From Bacteroidales bacterium (GTDB lineage: Bacteria; Bacteroidota; Bacteroidia; Bacteroidales; UBA932): DNA of 40,586 bases. The first letter of the stretch is position 1, and every line of letters begins with the position of its first letter. The stretch is taken from the NCBI GenBank assembly GCA_017482565.1, contig JAFUMO010000019.1, positions 1 through 40,586 on the forward strand. Direction: 5' to 3'. Shown here piece after piece: positions 32,792-40,586 of this stretch. The notes beneath the pieces are model-generated. The model had not been told where the DNA came from. It saw only the letters and a list, made by a program, of their open reading frames with translations, and searched no databases. The position numbers and the translations under genes are program-made.

Positions 32792-33679
32792 CTACACAGC
32801 CGTAATTATTTGTTTACGGTATTCTCTCGGGGAACAGCCGGTGTGTTGTTTAAAATACTTGCCGAAGAATGAGCAATTTGGGAAATTATAGTAATCAGAA
32901 ATTTCCTTGATGGATTTGTCAGAATCCATCAAGATATGTTTTATATCGTTGATTACATATTCATTTATCCATGAGAATGCCGTTTTCCCACTTATTTCTT
33001 TACATACTGTGGACAAATATTTTGGTGTAACAAAGAGCTTTTCAGAATACCATGAAATGTTCCTTGGTTTCACATCAATGCCAGACAGCAACTTTATGAA
33101 ATTCTTGAACAATATATTCTTCCTGTTAAACTCAACGCTTGCATGTTCAGCTTGATTGATGCGTTCTAATAATTCATACATACATGTTCTGATGATTGAA
33201 CAAAGTATATCCTTCTTCAGATCTGAATATGGAGTCTTGAGCTTAAGGTCCAACAGCTTCATATACATTTCAAATGAGAGGATTGAATCATTGTTTACAT
33301 GAATTATCGGATAGGCTGACAACATGTGTATCTTATTCCACAATTTGTTCTCCGGTATAAAATCAGTAACAATACGGGTGGACAGGCACATGATATTGCA
33401 GGCAAAATCAGGGGCAGCCAACACATTCCCGAGATATGAATTGGGATGGATTATCAGGACATCATTCCTGCATACTTGGAACTGTCGGGAATTGACATTC
33501 AATTGCATCTTCCCTTTCAGACAAGCGATAACAATTACCATATCAACCTTCAGTACCTCATCTTTAAAGGGCAATTCACACATGTCTGAATGCAGAATAA
33601 GATCATTGTCCATATAGTCCACATCAAGCCAATTGGGAATACAATTAAAGCTTATTTCCTTGATACTCTTACTGTTCAT
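32792..33679 (-). CDS. AraC-family transcriptional regulator
   Basis: 295 residues. The C-terminal ~100 residues hold two HTH motifs: SWYSEKLFVTPKYLSTVCK and KEISDYYNFPNCSFFGKYFK, followed by the family ending HTGCSPREYRK. The N-terminal ~180 residues are a cupin-like sensing domain with an AT-rich coding sequence. It is divergent from an RND efflux operon, 169 bp apart, and is the likely regulator of it. Inducer unknown. Confidence 0.92.
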   Translation of the reverse strand: MNSKSIKEISFNCIPNWLDVDYMDNDLILHSDMCELPFKDEVLKVDMVIVIACLKGKMQLNVNSRQFQVCRNDVLIIHPNSYLGNVLAAPDFACNIMCLSTRIVTDFIPENKLWNKIHMLSAYPIIHVNNDSILSFEMYMKLLDLKLKTPYSDLKKDILCSIIRTCMYELLERINQAEHASVEFNRKNILFKNFIKLLSGIDVKPRNISWYSEKLFVTPKYLSTVCKEISGKTAFSWINEYVINDIKHILMDSDKSIKEISDYYNFPNCSFFGKYFKQHTGCSPREYRKQIITAV

Positions 33680-33848
33680 TCTGGTAAACCATCTTTTGTC
33701 TTACAAAGGTAGCCAAATTGTGCAGTATCAGAAGGCCCAATGATCCTTTAAAAGAATAATAGGCAATAATGGTATCCTATCGGGACACAAGCAATCTGTA
33801 AATAGGCCATATTTTTGCAGCAATTTGAGTTTTAATAATTGTTCAATA
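33680..33848. promoter_or_regulatory. Divergent control region of the AraC gene and RND operon
   Basis: TACCTTTG (minus, 33711-33704) for the AraC gene and TATTTTTG (plus, 33810-33817) for the efflux operon; neither has a proper -33 TTTG, as expected for activator-dependent promoters. ATAGGC occurs twice as a direct repeat, at 33759-33764 and 33802-33807 (43 bp apart), and an inverted ATAGG/CCTAT lies at 33759-33780. These are candidate binding sites for the AraC protein. Confidence 0.4.
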
Positions 33849-34874
33849 ATGAAAGGCATTAATTATCGAGTACTACTTGCTGTTACGGCTGTCATTTGTC
33901 TGACAAGTTGTAACAGCGCGCAGCATGAGCAGAAAAAAAATGCTCCAATCAAGGTAATGAGTGAGGTTGTCCACACATTATCAGAGTCTGACACAAAGAG
34001 TTATGTTGGAATTGTAGAGGAGGAGTCCTCCATTTCTGCAAGTTTTAATGGGAGCGGCACTATTGCCAAAGTTTATGTGTGTGAAGGGCAATCTGTAAAA
34101 AGAGGCGATCCGATTGCGGAAATTGACAAGACCCAGGCACTGAATATGCTATCTTCAGCCCAGGCACAAATGACACAGGCAAACGACGCCTTCTCACGTC
34201 TAAAAAAATTACATGACAACAATTCACTTCCCGAAATGGAATGGATAGAGATACAGAGTAAGGTACAACAGGCGGGGGCTTCGCTTGATATGGCAAAGAA
34301 AGCTGTAGAAGATTGCAGCATATTTGCACCTGAGAGCGGTATAATAGGGAAAGGGGTAATGAATGTTGGAGAAGTTGTGTTGCCCGCTCTTCCTGTTGCA
34401 AAAATCCTTGTAATAGACAATGTTAAAATAAGGGCAAGTATTCCCGAAAAAGAAATAGGGACAATAACATCATCAACGACATCCAGAATTATCGTAGATG
34501 CCTTGTCCGCACAATCGTATAAGGGTGAAAGAATAGAGAAATGTATTGATGCGAATAATATCACACATACATACGACATTAAAGTTTCAGTCAGAAACAA
34601 TAACCATACCCTATTGCCAGGAATGGTTGCAAAGGTAGAGCTGGCCAACCCATCTGAAGAAGAAATTATAACAGTCCCCATATCTTCTGTAAGGAAAGGT
34701 TCCAAAGGGGAACACTATATCTGGACAAACGTTGACGGGAAAGCCAATAGGGCCATTATAACAGTAGGCAAGCCTTCGGGAAACAGAATCATTGTCAAGA
34801 GCGGATTAAAGCCGGGTGATGTGATTATTACAGAGGGATATCAGAAACTAAGTGAAGGAATGGAGATTATCTAA
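33849..34874 (+). CDS. RND efflux periplasmic adaptor (membrane fusion protein, lipoprotein)
   Basis: 341 residues from ATG 33849; the upstream frame uses a TTG. A lipobox LTSC (Cys21) anchors it in the inner membrane. It has a biotinyl-lipoyl half (GSGTIAKVYVCEGQSVKRGD), a coiled-coil hairpin (about 95-160) and a second lipoyl half with FAPESGIIG, then a beta-barrel and a C-terminal segment ITEGYQKLSEGM. It links the RND pump to the outer-membrane channel. Its stop and the pump start overlap (TAATG). First gene of the operon. Confidence 0.93.
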   Translation: MKGINYRVLLAVTAVICLTSCNSAQHEQKKNAPIKVMSEVVHTLSESDTKSYVGIVEEESSISASFNGSGTIAKVYVCEGQSVKRGDPIAEIDKTQALNMLSSAQAQMTQANDAFSRLKKLHDNNSLPEMEWIEIQSKVQQAGASLDMAKKAVEDCSIFAPESGIIGKGVMNVGEVVLPALPVAKILVIDNVKIRASIPEKEIGTITSSTTSRIIVDALSAQSYKGERIEKCIDANNITHTYDIKVSVRNNNHTLLPGMVAKVELANPSEEEIITVPISSVRKGSKGEHYIWTNVDGKANRAIITVGKPSGNRIIVKSGLKPGDVIITEGYQKLSEGMEII

Positions 34875-37800
34875 TGAAACAGAAACAGAATTGGGTAGCT
34901 TGGCTGATGCACAACTACCGACTGACCTTTTTACTGGTTGCTGCTGTATTTTTGCTTGGTATATTCGGGTTGGATAAGATGCCCAAAGCCGAATTCCCTG
35001 ATTTTACAATCCGCCAGGGTGTAGTTGTTGCCGTATATCCTGGTGCTACAGCAGAAGAAATAGAAATGCAGGTGGCCCGTCCACTGGAAAGATATCTGTT
35101 TACTTTTGAAGAGGTAAAACGCAAAAAGACAACTTCTACCTCTTCCAATGGGCTTTGTACCATAATGGTAGAACTGCATGATGAAGTTGATGACATGGAT
35201 GAAGTCTGGTCGAAAATTCGTCACGGACTAAATTCTTACAAAAGCCAATTGCCTCAAGGTGTAATTACAATTATCGTGAATGATGATTTTGATGCTACCA
35301 GTGCTACACTTGTTGCGATTTCCAGTGAACAACGCTCTTACCGTGAGCTGAAAGAATATGCAGATGACCTGGCTGATGAATTGCGGCGTATTGAGCTGGT
35401 TGATAATGTTACCATGTACGGTGAAACGGCAGAACAAATCAGCATTTATGTTGACAGGGAACGGCTTTCAGCATACGGGATTGGGCAGTTGCAGCTTATG
35501 CAGGCTCTTGGCAACGCAGGGCTGACCACCATGTCTGGCAGTATTACCAATTGGCAAAAAAATATTCCCATACATATCACACCTCTCACTAATTGTGAAC
35601 AGGAGGTAGAGAATATAGTCATATTCAGTGATAAGGACAACAATGTCATCCGTGTAAAGGATATTGCAGAAGTAAGGCGGGAGTATGATACATCTGATTC
35701 ATATATTGAATTCAACTCGCAACCTTGTGCCATCCTTTCATTAGAGATGCTCAAGGGGAATAATATCATTGAATATGGTGAAAAAGTCAAGCAGGTGATT
35801 GATGACTATACAGCTTCATCGCTGCCAGATGATGTCACCATCCAGTGTATTACAGACCAAAGCAAAGTAGTGGATGCTTCTGTAAAGGATTTCTTGAAAA
35901 ATCTTGTGGAAGCAATGGTCATTATCATTTTGGTAATGCTGATTCTATTTCCGTGGAGAACAGCATTGGTGGCTGGAGCTATAGTTCCCCTATCTACCTT
36001 CTGTTCGGTAGGAATAATGTATATGTGCAATATTCCTCTGAATATTATTACTTTGGCAGGCCTTATAGTTGTTCTGGGAATGGTGGTGGACAATGCAATT
36101 GTTGTCCTTGATGGATACCTTGAGTACCTGAACAAAGGGATGAGCCGTTGGATGGCAGCATGCCGTTCTGTAGAACAATACTTTATGCCAATGATGCTCG
36201 CAACCATCTGCTTGTGCGCCATATTCTTCCCAACTCTGATCACTACAACAGGAATGATAAGTGAAATGTGTTACTATATGCCATGGACTCTTACTATCAA
36301 TCTGGGAGTATCACTGGCATTGGCAGTAATTGTTTTGCCAATATGGGAAGTGGCATTTATAAGGAAACGCAAGATTACCAAAAATAAGCATGTTGACGTG
36401 CCTAAACCAACAAGCCGTGTAGGTGATGTCACTGAAGATGCAATTAAGAAGAATCCCGACAGAAAGTCAATTACTGACTTTGTACAGTTGTGGTATAACG
36501 CAATTCTGGCCTGGACTTTCCGCCATCCGTGGAAGACAATAGCAGGAGGAATCCTACTGGTAATTGTTTCTATTGTAGTCATTACACCTAATTTGAAGGT
36601 AAGGATGCTCCCTTTGGCCGACAGGAATCAGTTTGCAGTTGAGATTACCTTGCCTGAGGGTAAAGGACTTGCCGAGACCAAATCAATCGCTGATTCAGTT
36701 GCAGGTGCATTACGCCAGGATAAGCGTGTTGTAAGCGTAACCTCGTTTATAGGTTGCTCTTCTCCCCGTTTCCATACCTCATATGCACCTAAAGCTGGAG
36801 GGCGCCATTACGCCCAACTTATAGTCAATACCGTATCCACTAAGGCGACAGAAGAGGTGCTTGAAAAATTTGAGCCGATGAGCGACCATTTTCCCAATGG
36901 ATTTGTAAAATTCAAGCAGCTGGATTATCAAATTTTCACCCCGTTTGAATTCCGTTTCTATGGCGAAAATGCCGATTCCCTGCACCGTGTTGCTGATGAT
37001 GTGATGAGACTGGTGCGTCAGGATTCCCGGGTAATGAATGTAAGAACTGATTGGGATGATCCAAGGCCATATATTGAAGTTGATCTGGATCCGGTCACTT
37101 CTGCACAACTTGGTATAAACCGTACTCTGGCAGAACTGGAACTTGCATTAAATACAGGCGAAATGCAGGTTGGCCAAATTTGGGAAGGAGACTATAAGGT
37201 TCCTCTTATTCTGAAAGATTCTCATACTGAGGATTTGAACTACAATGATGTGAACGACATATATATGAGTGCCGGACCTAATTCGGTCCCATTGCGTCAC
37301 ATTGGCAATGCAGAACCATCCTGGGGTGAAACAAGAATATTGCACCGGAATGGAGTAAGATGCATTACTGTAGGTTTGGAGCCAAAATTCGGAGTTTATT
37401 CAAACGGGTTGCAAGATGATTTCCGACAACTCATTGAAACACAAATTGACATGCCGAATGGGGTACGCTTTGAGGTAGGTGGCGAACCTGAAGATGATGC
37501 AGAAGTTTCCGTTACAATTGTGGAGTCTTTGCTGATCTCACTCATTATCGTATTCTTCTTCTTATTGTTCAGCTTCCGTACATACAAATTGACTTTTGTC
37601 AGCATTGGAGCAATAGCATTTGCATTCCCAGGAATGTTGCTCGGATTATGGATTGCAGGCCGCCCGATTGGAGTTACTGCCATGTTTGGAGTGATTACAT
37701 TAATGGGTATGATTATGCGTAACGAGATATTGATTTTTGAGCATGCAGAAGGACTCCGCAAAGAGGGTTGGTCGGCACGTGATGCGGCATTTGATGCAGG

Positions 37801-38038
37801 CCGCCGACGTATGGTTCCAATATTCCTCACCACGGCAACAACTGCTGTTGGAGTAGTTCCTATGATTGTTGCAGCCACAAGTTTCTGGATGCCGGTAGGT
37901 GTAAGCATATTCGCCGGAGGAATAGGGGCACTTATCATGGTTGTTACCATGCTCCCTGTAATATATTGGAAATTATATGAGAAGAAAGAGGATTCAAGAA
38001 GACACAACTCTACTATCACACAAACCATTAAAGGATAA
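34874..38038 (+). CDS. RND efflux permease (AcrB/HAE-1 type)
   Basis: 1054 residues with twelve helices and two periplasmic loops in the usual order (first loop ~35-335, second ~560-880). Recognisable AcrB-type blocks are YPGATAEEIEMQVARPLE near residue 55 and the helix-4 motif GMVVDNAIVVLDG. The acid pair of AcrB (Asp407-Asp408) reads Asp406-Asn407 here, and the helix-10 lysine (AcrB Lys940) is Arg949 in MRNEIL, so the proton relay differs from AcrB, possibly as a family feature. Proton-driven export of drugs or lipids; substrate unknown. It is coupled to the adaptor gene and followed at 4 bp by the channel gene. GC content and CGT-rich arginine codons differ from neighbouring genes. Confidence 0.93.
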   Translation: MKQKQNWVAWLMHNYRLTFLLVAAVFLLGIFGLDKMPKAEFPDFTIRQGVVVAVYPGATAEEIEMQVARPLERYLFTFEEVKRKKTTSTSSNGLCTIMVELHDEVDDMDEVWSKIRHGLNSYKSQLPQGVITIIVNDDFDATSATLVAISSEQRSYRELKEYADDLADELRRIELVDNVTMYGETAEQISIYVDRERLSAYGIGQLQLMQALGNAGLTTMSGSITNWQKNIPIHITPLTNCEQEVENIVIFSDKDNNVIRVKDIAEVRREYDTSDSYIEFNSQPCAILSLEMLKGNNIIEYGEKVKQVIDDYTASSLPDDVTIQCITDQSKVVDASVKDFLKNLVEAMVIIILVMLILFPWRTALVAGAIVPLSTFCSVGIMYMCNIPLNIITLAGLIVVLGMVVDNAIVVLDGYLEYLNKGMSRWMAACRSVEQYFMPMMLATICLCAIFFPTLITTTGMISEMCYYMPWTLTINLGVSLALAVIVLPIWEVAFIRKRKITKNKHVDVPKPTSRVGDVTEDAIKKNPDRKSITDFVQLWYNAILAWTFRHPWKTIAGGILLVIVSIVVITPNLKVRMLPLADRNQFAVEITLPEGKGLAETKSIADSVAGALRQDKRVVSVTSFIGCSSPRFHTSYAPKAGGRHYAQLIVNTVSTKATEEVLEKFEPMSDHFPNGFVKFKQLDYQIFTPFEFRFYGENADSLHRVADDVMRLVRQDSRVMNVRTDWDDPRPYIEVDLDPVTSAQLGINRTLAELELALNTGEMQVGQIWEGDYKVPLILKDSHTEDLNYNDVNDIYMSAGPNSVPLRHIGNAEPSWGETRILHRNGVRCITVGLEPKFGVYSNGLQDDFRQLIETQIDMPNGVRFEVGGEPEDDAEVSVTIVESLLISLIIVFFFLLFSFRTYKLTFVSIGAIAFAFPGMLLGLWIAGRPIGVTAMFGVITLMGMIMRNEILIFEHAEGLRKEGWSARDAAFDAGRRRMVPIFLTTATTAVGVVPMIVAATSFWMPVGVSIFAGGIGALIMVVTMLPVIYWKLYEKKEDSRRHNSTITQTIKG

Positions 38039-38042
38039 GAAT

Positions 38043-39308
38043 ATGAGAAAATCAGTTTTTATATGTTTTTCAGTGTTGTTGTTTTTACATACCTCAATAC
38101 TGGCCCAGCAATCATATTCATTGGAGGAGTGTAAACAAATGGCACTGGCTCAAAATTCCCAAATGAGAATTGCTGCAAACAAGACGATTATTGCCAAACA
38201 GGAAAAGATGGAGGCTGCAACTAATTTCTTGCCGTCCTTGACACTTTCAGGTGCGGCAATGAGAGCTGATGATGGATTGGTTCGGATGCCTATGGGTGGG
38301 CAGACCATCAAGTTATTGGATGAGGGCCTTCTGGGAGGCGCAATGGCATCTCTTCCTGTTTATGCAGGCGGGCAGATTTACAACGGACATAAGCTGGCAA
38401 CTTTGGGACTGGAGGTTAGCGGACTCCAACTCCGCCAAACCACAAATGAAGTCACATTAACTGTTGAACAATATTACTGGAACATTCTGATTCTGAAAGA
38501 AAAGCTGTTGACTCTCCAACAAGTGAAAAATTTGCTGGACAAAATCAACAGTGATGTAAAGGTGGCAGTTGATGCAGGAATAAGGAACAGGAATGATTTG
38601 TTGCAGGTTGAATTGCGCCTCAATGAAACACAGAGTGCCATAGTTAACATTGAAAATAATATCAAGGTATGCAAAATGCTGTTGGCCCAATACATAGGTG
38701 TTGATTGGGATGGTTTTAACGTGCAGACTACCGGTACAACAGATTTGACGTCTCCAGAGTGCCTTTACGTAAATCATGACGATCATCTCTACTCTACCGT
38801 GGAATACCAGTTGTTGAGCAAAGCTGTGGATGCATCAAAATTGGAGATGAGATTGAACAAAGGGCAATATTTGCCAACGATAGCTCTTGGAGGCTGTTAT
38901 TTGTACAATGATTTTATGGGACCATCCCAAAATTCATTCATAGGAATGGTAAATGTCACAATCCCTATCTCCTGGAAAGCACCATATAGTGTGCGCAAAT
39001 ACAAATATCGTCACAAAAATGCAGTTGCAGAGTTGGACAACGGCAGCCAGAAACTGGTCATTAGGATGCAAAAGGCCCAAGTTGATCTGGAGAATGCATA
39101 TCAACAGGCAATAATTGCCCGTAACTCCATTGTACAATCAGAAGAGAATCTACGGTTGAACGAGGAGTATTATAAAGCGGGGACATCAGGTATGAGTGAT
39201 TTGCTGGAGGCCCAGCAACTCTTCCAACAAAGCAAAGACAGATATGCAGAAGCGTATTTCAAATACGAGATATGCAAGACTGAATACCTGCAGTCTACTG
39301 GCAGATAA
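38043..39308 (+). CDS. Outer-membrane efflux channel (TolC family)
   Basis: 421 residues from ATG 38043. A signal peptide (to about ILAQQ) is followed by the first OEP repeat SLEECKQMALAQN and, in the second half, further long helical repeats, ending with EEYYKAGTSGMSDLLEAQQL, a typical TolC-family C-terminal repeat motif. It forms the outer-membrane trimeric channel of the efflux complex. It follows the pump gene by 4 bp and so belongs to the same operon. Size is typical for Bacteroidota channels. Confidence 0.92.
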   Translation: MRKSVFICFSVLLFLHTSILAQQSYSLEECKQMALAQNSQMRIAANKTIIAKQEKMEAATNFLPSLTLSGAAMRADDGLVRMPMGGQTIKLLDEGLLGGAMASLPVYAGGQIYNGHKLATLGLEVSGLQLRQTTNEVTLTVEQYYWNILILKEKLLTLQQVKNLLDKINSDVKVAVDAGIRNRNDLLQVELRLNETQSAIVNIENNIKVCKMLLAQYIGVDWDGFNVQTTGTTDLTSPECLYVNHDDHLYSTVEYQLLSKAVDASKLEMRLNKGQYLPTIALGGCYLYNDFMGPSQNSFIGMVNVTIPISWKAPYSVRKYKYRHKNAVAELDNGSQKLVIRMQKAQVDLENAYQQAIIARNSIVQSEENLRLNEEYYKAGTSGMSDLLEAQQLFQQSKDRYAEAYFKYEICKTEYLQSTGR

Positions 39309-39334
39309 GCCTTAACCTATAATATCAGAATTAT

Positions 39335-39562
39335 ATGAAAACAAAACAAATACGTGCAGACGCGGACATAGTATGGCAACTTATTTTTGAATCAGAAAAC
39401 AAAAGTTGCACCTATCCAAGACTTAAAGACTCCTGTGGCATGTCTGAAATTGACTTGAACCGCGCTCTTGGCTGGCTGGCTCATGATGATAAGGTGGAGA
39501 TCAACAATAAGACGCAAGAAATAACTTTACATTATGAATGTTCATTCTTCTCATTCTTTTAA
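39335..39562 (+). CDS. DUF2582 / winged-helix small protein
   Basis: 75 residues with IVWQLIF near the start, then a helix-turn-helix-like KDSCGMSEIDLNRALGWLAH and KVEINN. This is the compact winged-helix (DUF2582-type) pattern 'IW..L...G...s...L.....l.......AlGWLARE'. Such proteins may bind DNA, but no target is established. It is 26 bp after the channel gene, same strand, and before the terminator at 39581, so it may be the last gene of the efflux operon. Confidence 0.8.
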   Translation: MKTKQIRADADIVWQLIFESENKSCTYPRLKDSCGMSEIDLNRALGWLAHDDKVEINNKTQEITLHYECSFFSFF

Positions 39563-39580
39563 CCCTTAACAGTCGGGAAG

Positions 39581-39611
39581 GCTGCCTCATAAGTTGGAGG
39601 CAGCTTTTTTT
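39581..39611 (+). terminator. Intrinsic terminator of the efflux operon
   Basis: GCTGCCTC (39581-39588), 8-nt loop, GAGGCAGC (39597-39604) and seven T's (39605-39611), located 19 bp after the stop of the small winged-helix gene. Confidence 0.9.
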
Positions 39612-39645
39612 ACCTCTTGCCGTAATGTGCTGAAGGCTCTGGATG

Positions 39646-40359
39646 CTATTCCACATACGCCAGCGTGGCAATGCTCACCCTATATCCGTAGTTTTCAATC
39701 AGTATTGAGGCGCAGGCTTCCAGGGTAGCCCCTGTTGTCAGAACATCATCGCAAAGTATAATGTGGCTTCCGGCAGACGGAACCTTCCTGCAGCGAGGAT
39801 TGGGTTCAAACGCATCCTTTACATTCCTCCACCTTTCTGTACGGTCCTTTGCTGTCTGGGTATTGGTGAATGACCTCCTGCGGAGCAGCTCCGGCAGCAC
39901 TTCAACTTTTCTGCTCCCATTTCCTGTGCAGCCGGCTTCCAGCCCATCCTTTATCCCTTGTGCAATAACCTCCGCCTGATTATATCCCCTCCTTACCCTT
40001 TTCCTCCAATGGAGGGGGATGGGAACAATGTAAATATGGCTGTCGGGAATAATGGAGAGCCTTTCCCCGAGCATCTTCCCAAGACATTTTCCTATTGGGA
40101 TGTTCCCTTCATATTTGAGCAGGTGCACCGGCTTGCGCCAGTTGTCTGTATAGTATAAGAGGGAATATACCCTCTCTACACGGCATCTTCCCCAGAAGAC
40201 CTTCTCTGCCGGATTGTCCTGTACATTCCAGAAGTGGGTAAGGGGCATGTCTGCATAGCATTCCAAACAAAAGTGCTGTTCGTGGTAGTTAAGCGTACAA
40301 CCACAAACAGTACATCTCTTTGGAAAGCATAAGTCAAACAGCAATCTCCACCACTTCAT
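39646..40359 (-). CDS. comF: ComF family protein (phosphoribosyltransferase-like)
   Basis: 237 residues from the ATG at 40359. An N-terminal four-cysteine zinc ribbon (CFPKRCTVCGC and FCLECYADMPL) and a PRTase fold with the PRPP-binding motif IILCDDVLTTGATLEAC. Two small insertions (around GCTGNGSRK and PNPRCRKVPS) are unusual. ComF proteins act in DNA uptake in competent species, but in Bacteroidota the exact role is unclear. It is 32 bp downstream of metK, same strand, probably cotranscribed. Confidence 0.92.
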   Translation of the reverse strand: MKWWRLLFDLCFPKRCTVCGCTLNYHEQHFCLECYADMPLTHFWNVQDNPAEKVFWGRCRVERVYSLLYYTDNWRKPVHLLKYEGNIPIGKCLGKMLGERLSIIPDSHIYIVPIPLHWRKRVRRGYNQAEVIAQGIKDGLEAGCTGNGSRKVEVLPELLRRRSFTNTQTAKDRTERWRNVKDAFEPNPRCRKVPSAGSHIILCDDVLTTGATLEACASILIENYGYRVSIATLAYVE

Positions 40360-40391
40360 CTCCAACCCCTCCTGCTTGAAACCAAGGTCTG

Positions 40392-40586
40392 CTACAGCCC
40401 GAATGCCTCCTTGACTTTATCTACAGCATCAAGCTTCTCCCAACCGAAGAACTGAACCTCTTTCTTCACCATCCGGCCGTTAACCCTTACATCAACCTCT
40501 TTTGTGTATGGGGCCCTTCCAAAGTGGCCGTAAGCGGCAGTCTCCTCAAAAATAGGGTTCTTGAGCTCAAATTTTTCAATAATCTT
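40392..40586 (-). CDS. metK: S-adenosylmethionine synthetase, C-terminal part (5' partial)
   Basis: The open frame reaches the window edge; 64 residues are visible plus the stop at 40392-40394. They contain [13 protein letters not shown] and the ending [15 protein letters not shown], matching the C-terminus of bacterial methionine adenosyltransferase (ATP plus methionine to SAM). The N-terminal two thirds lie outside the window. Confidence 0.93.
   Translation of the reverse strand, partial: KIIEKFELKNPIFEETAAYGHFGRAPYTKEVDVRVNGRMVKKEVQFFGWEKLDAVDKVKEAFGL

Noticed and set aside
1-40586. CRISPR array, insertion sequence, integrase or attachment sites
   Set aside because: No regular repeat-spacer pattern, no transposase- or recombinase-like protein and no flanking direct repeats were seen; the composition changes near 900 and 32,800 alone do not prove mobile elements.

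Overview
The window is chromosomal DNA of a Bacteroidota bacterium, most likely order Bacteroidales. The evidence is: sigma-ABfr-type promoters (TTTG, 19-20 nt, TAnnTTTG), few strong Shine-Dalgarno sequences, family content (DUF5686, DUF3857, C69 dipeptidase, AraC-controlled RND pump, UDP-glucuronate 4-epimerase) and heavy use of AGG for arginine. I cannot fix the genus. There is no insertion sequence, integrase, prophage, rRNA or CRISPR array.

Layout, left to right. Positions 1-900 are AT-rich and hold the 3' end of a probable AlbA_2/Schlafen-type ATP-binding protein. At about 905 the DNA turns G-rich at an unrecognised lipoprotein gene, followed by a DoxX-like membrane protein (minus). Positions 2954-3119 can fold into one long interrupted hairpin resembling 6S RNA. 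A HAD phosphatase then overlaps the end of a long minus-strand operon.

The largest unit is a minus-strand operon of eleven genes from about 16,200 down to 3963. It encodes a PlsC-type acyltransferase with extra membrane segments, a ketosynthase, an acyl carrier protein, two hot-dog dehydratases, an MMPL exporter, a CrtI/retinol-saturase-like FAD oxidoreductase, a FabG-type reductase, a LolA-like carrier, a hot-dog thioesterase and a DUF5686 outer-membrane protein. This is the core of an aryl-polyene/flexirubin-type pathway. It lacks any chain-length factor, aromatic ammonia-lyase, acyl-AMP ligase or glycosyltransferase, and has an added carotenoid-type oxidoreductase. I read it as a complete assemble, reduce, dehydrate, desaturate, export and anchor line for an unusual unsaturated acyl product, and it is the best candidate here for an undescribed system. 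It has a good promoter; a tRNA-Glu(CTC) gene with its own promoter and terminator lies just upstream.

Positions 16.5-20.3 kb (minus) hold a PHP phosphoesterase, a 51-residue lipoprotein, a lipoprotein gene that seems frameshifted away from a cysteine-rich tail, and a DUF3857 protein with a cysteine-less transglutaminase fold. A divergent promoter pair, almost without leaders, separates these from a NapH-like membrane ferredoxin. Next come a hemerythrin-LuxR fusion regulator with a hairpin in its leader, a CorC/HlyC-type CBS protein with an EamA transporter, formate-tetrahydrofolate ligase, a small secreted protein and a C69 dipeptidase.

Positions 28.8-32.75 kb (plus) are a four-gene operon: UDP-glucuronate 4-epimerase, polyprenyl-phosphate-type GT2, a doubled LAB_N membrane protein and an ArnT-like GT39. 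The genes fit lipid-carrier-dependent decoration of lipid A or LPS with a uronic-acid sugar, as in the rhizobial LpsL/Rgt pathway. Positions 32.8-39.6 kb hold an AraC regulator divergent from a complete RND tripartite efflux operon plus a DUF2582 winged-helix protein, with lower GC and different codon use, so possibly acquired. The right end has comF and the 3' end of metK.
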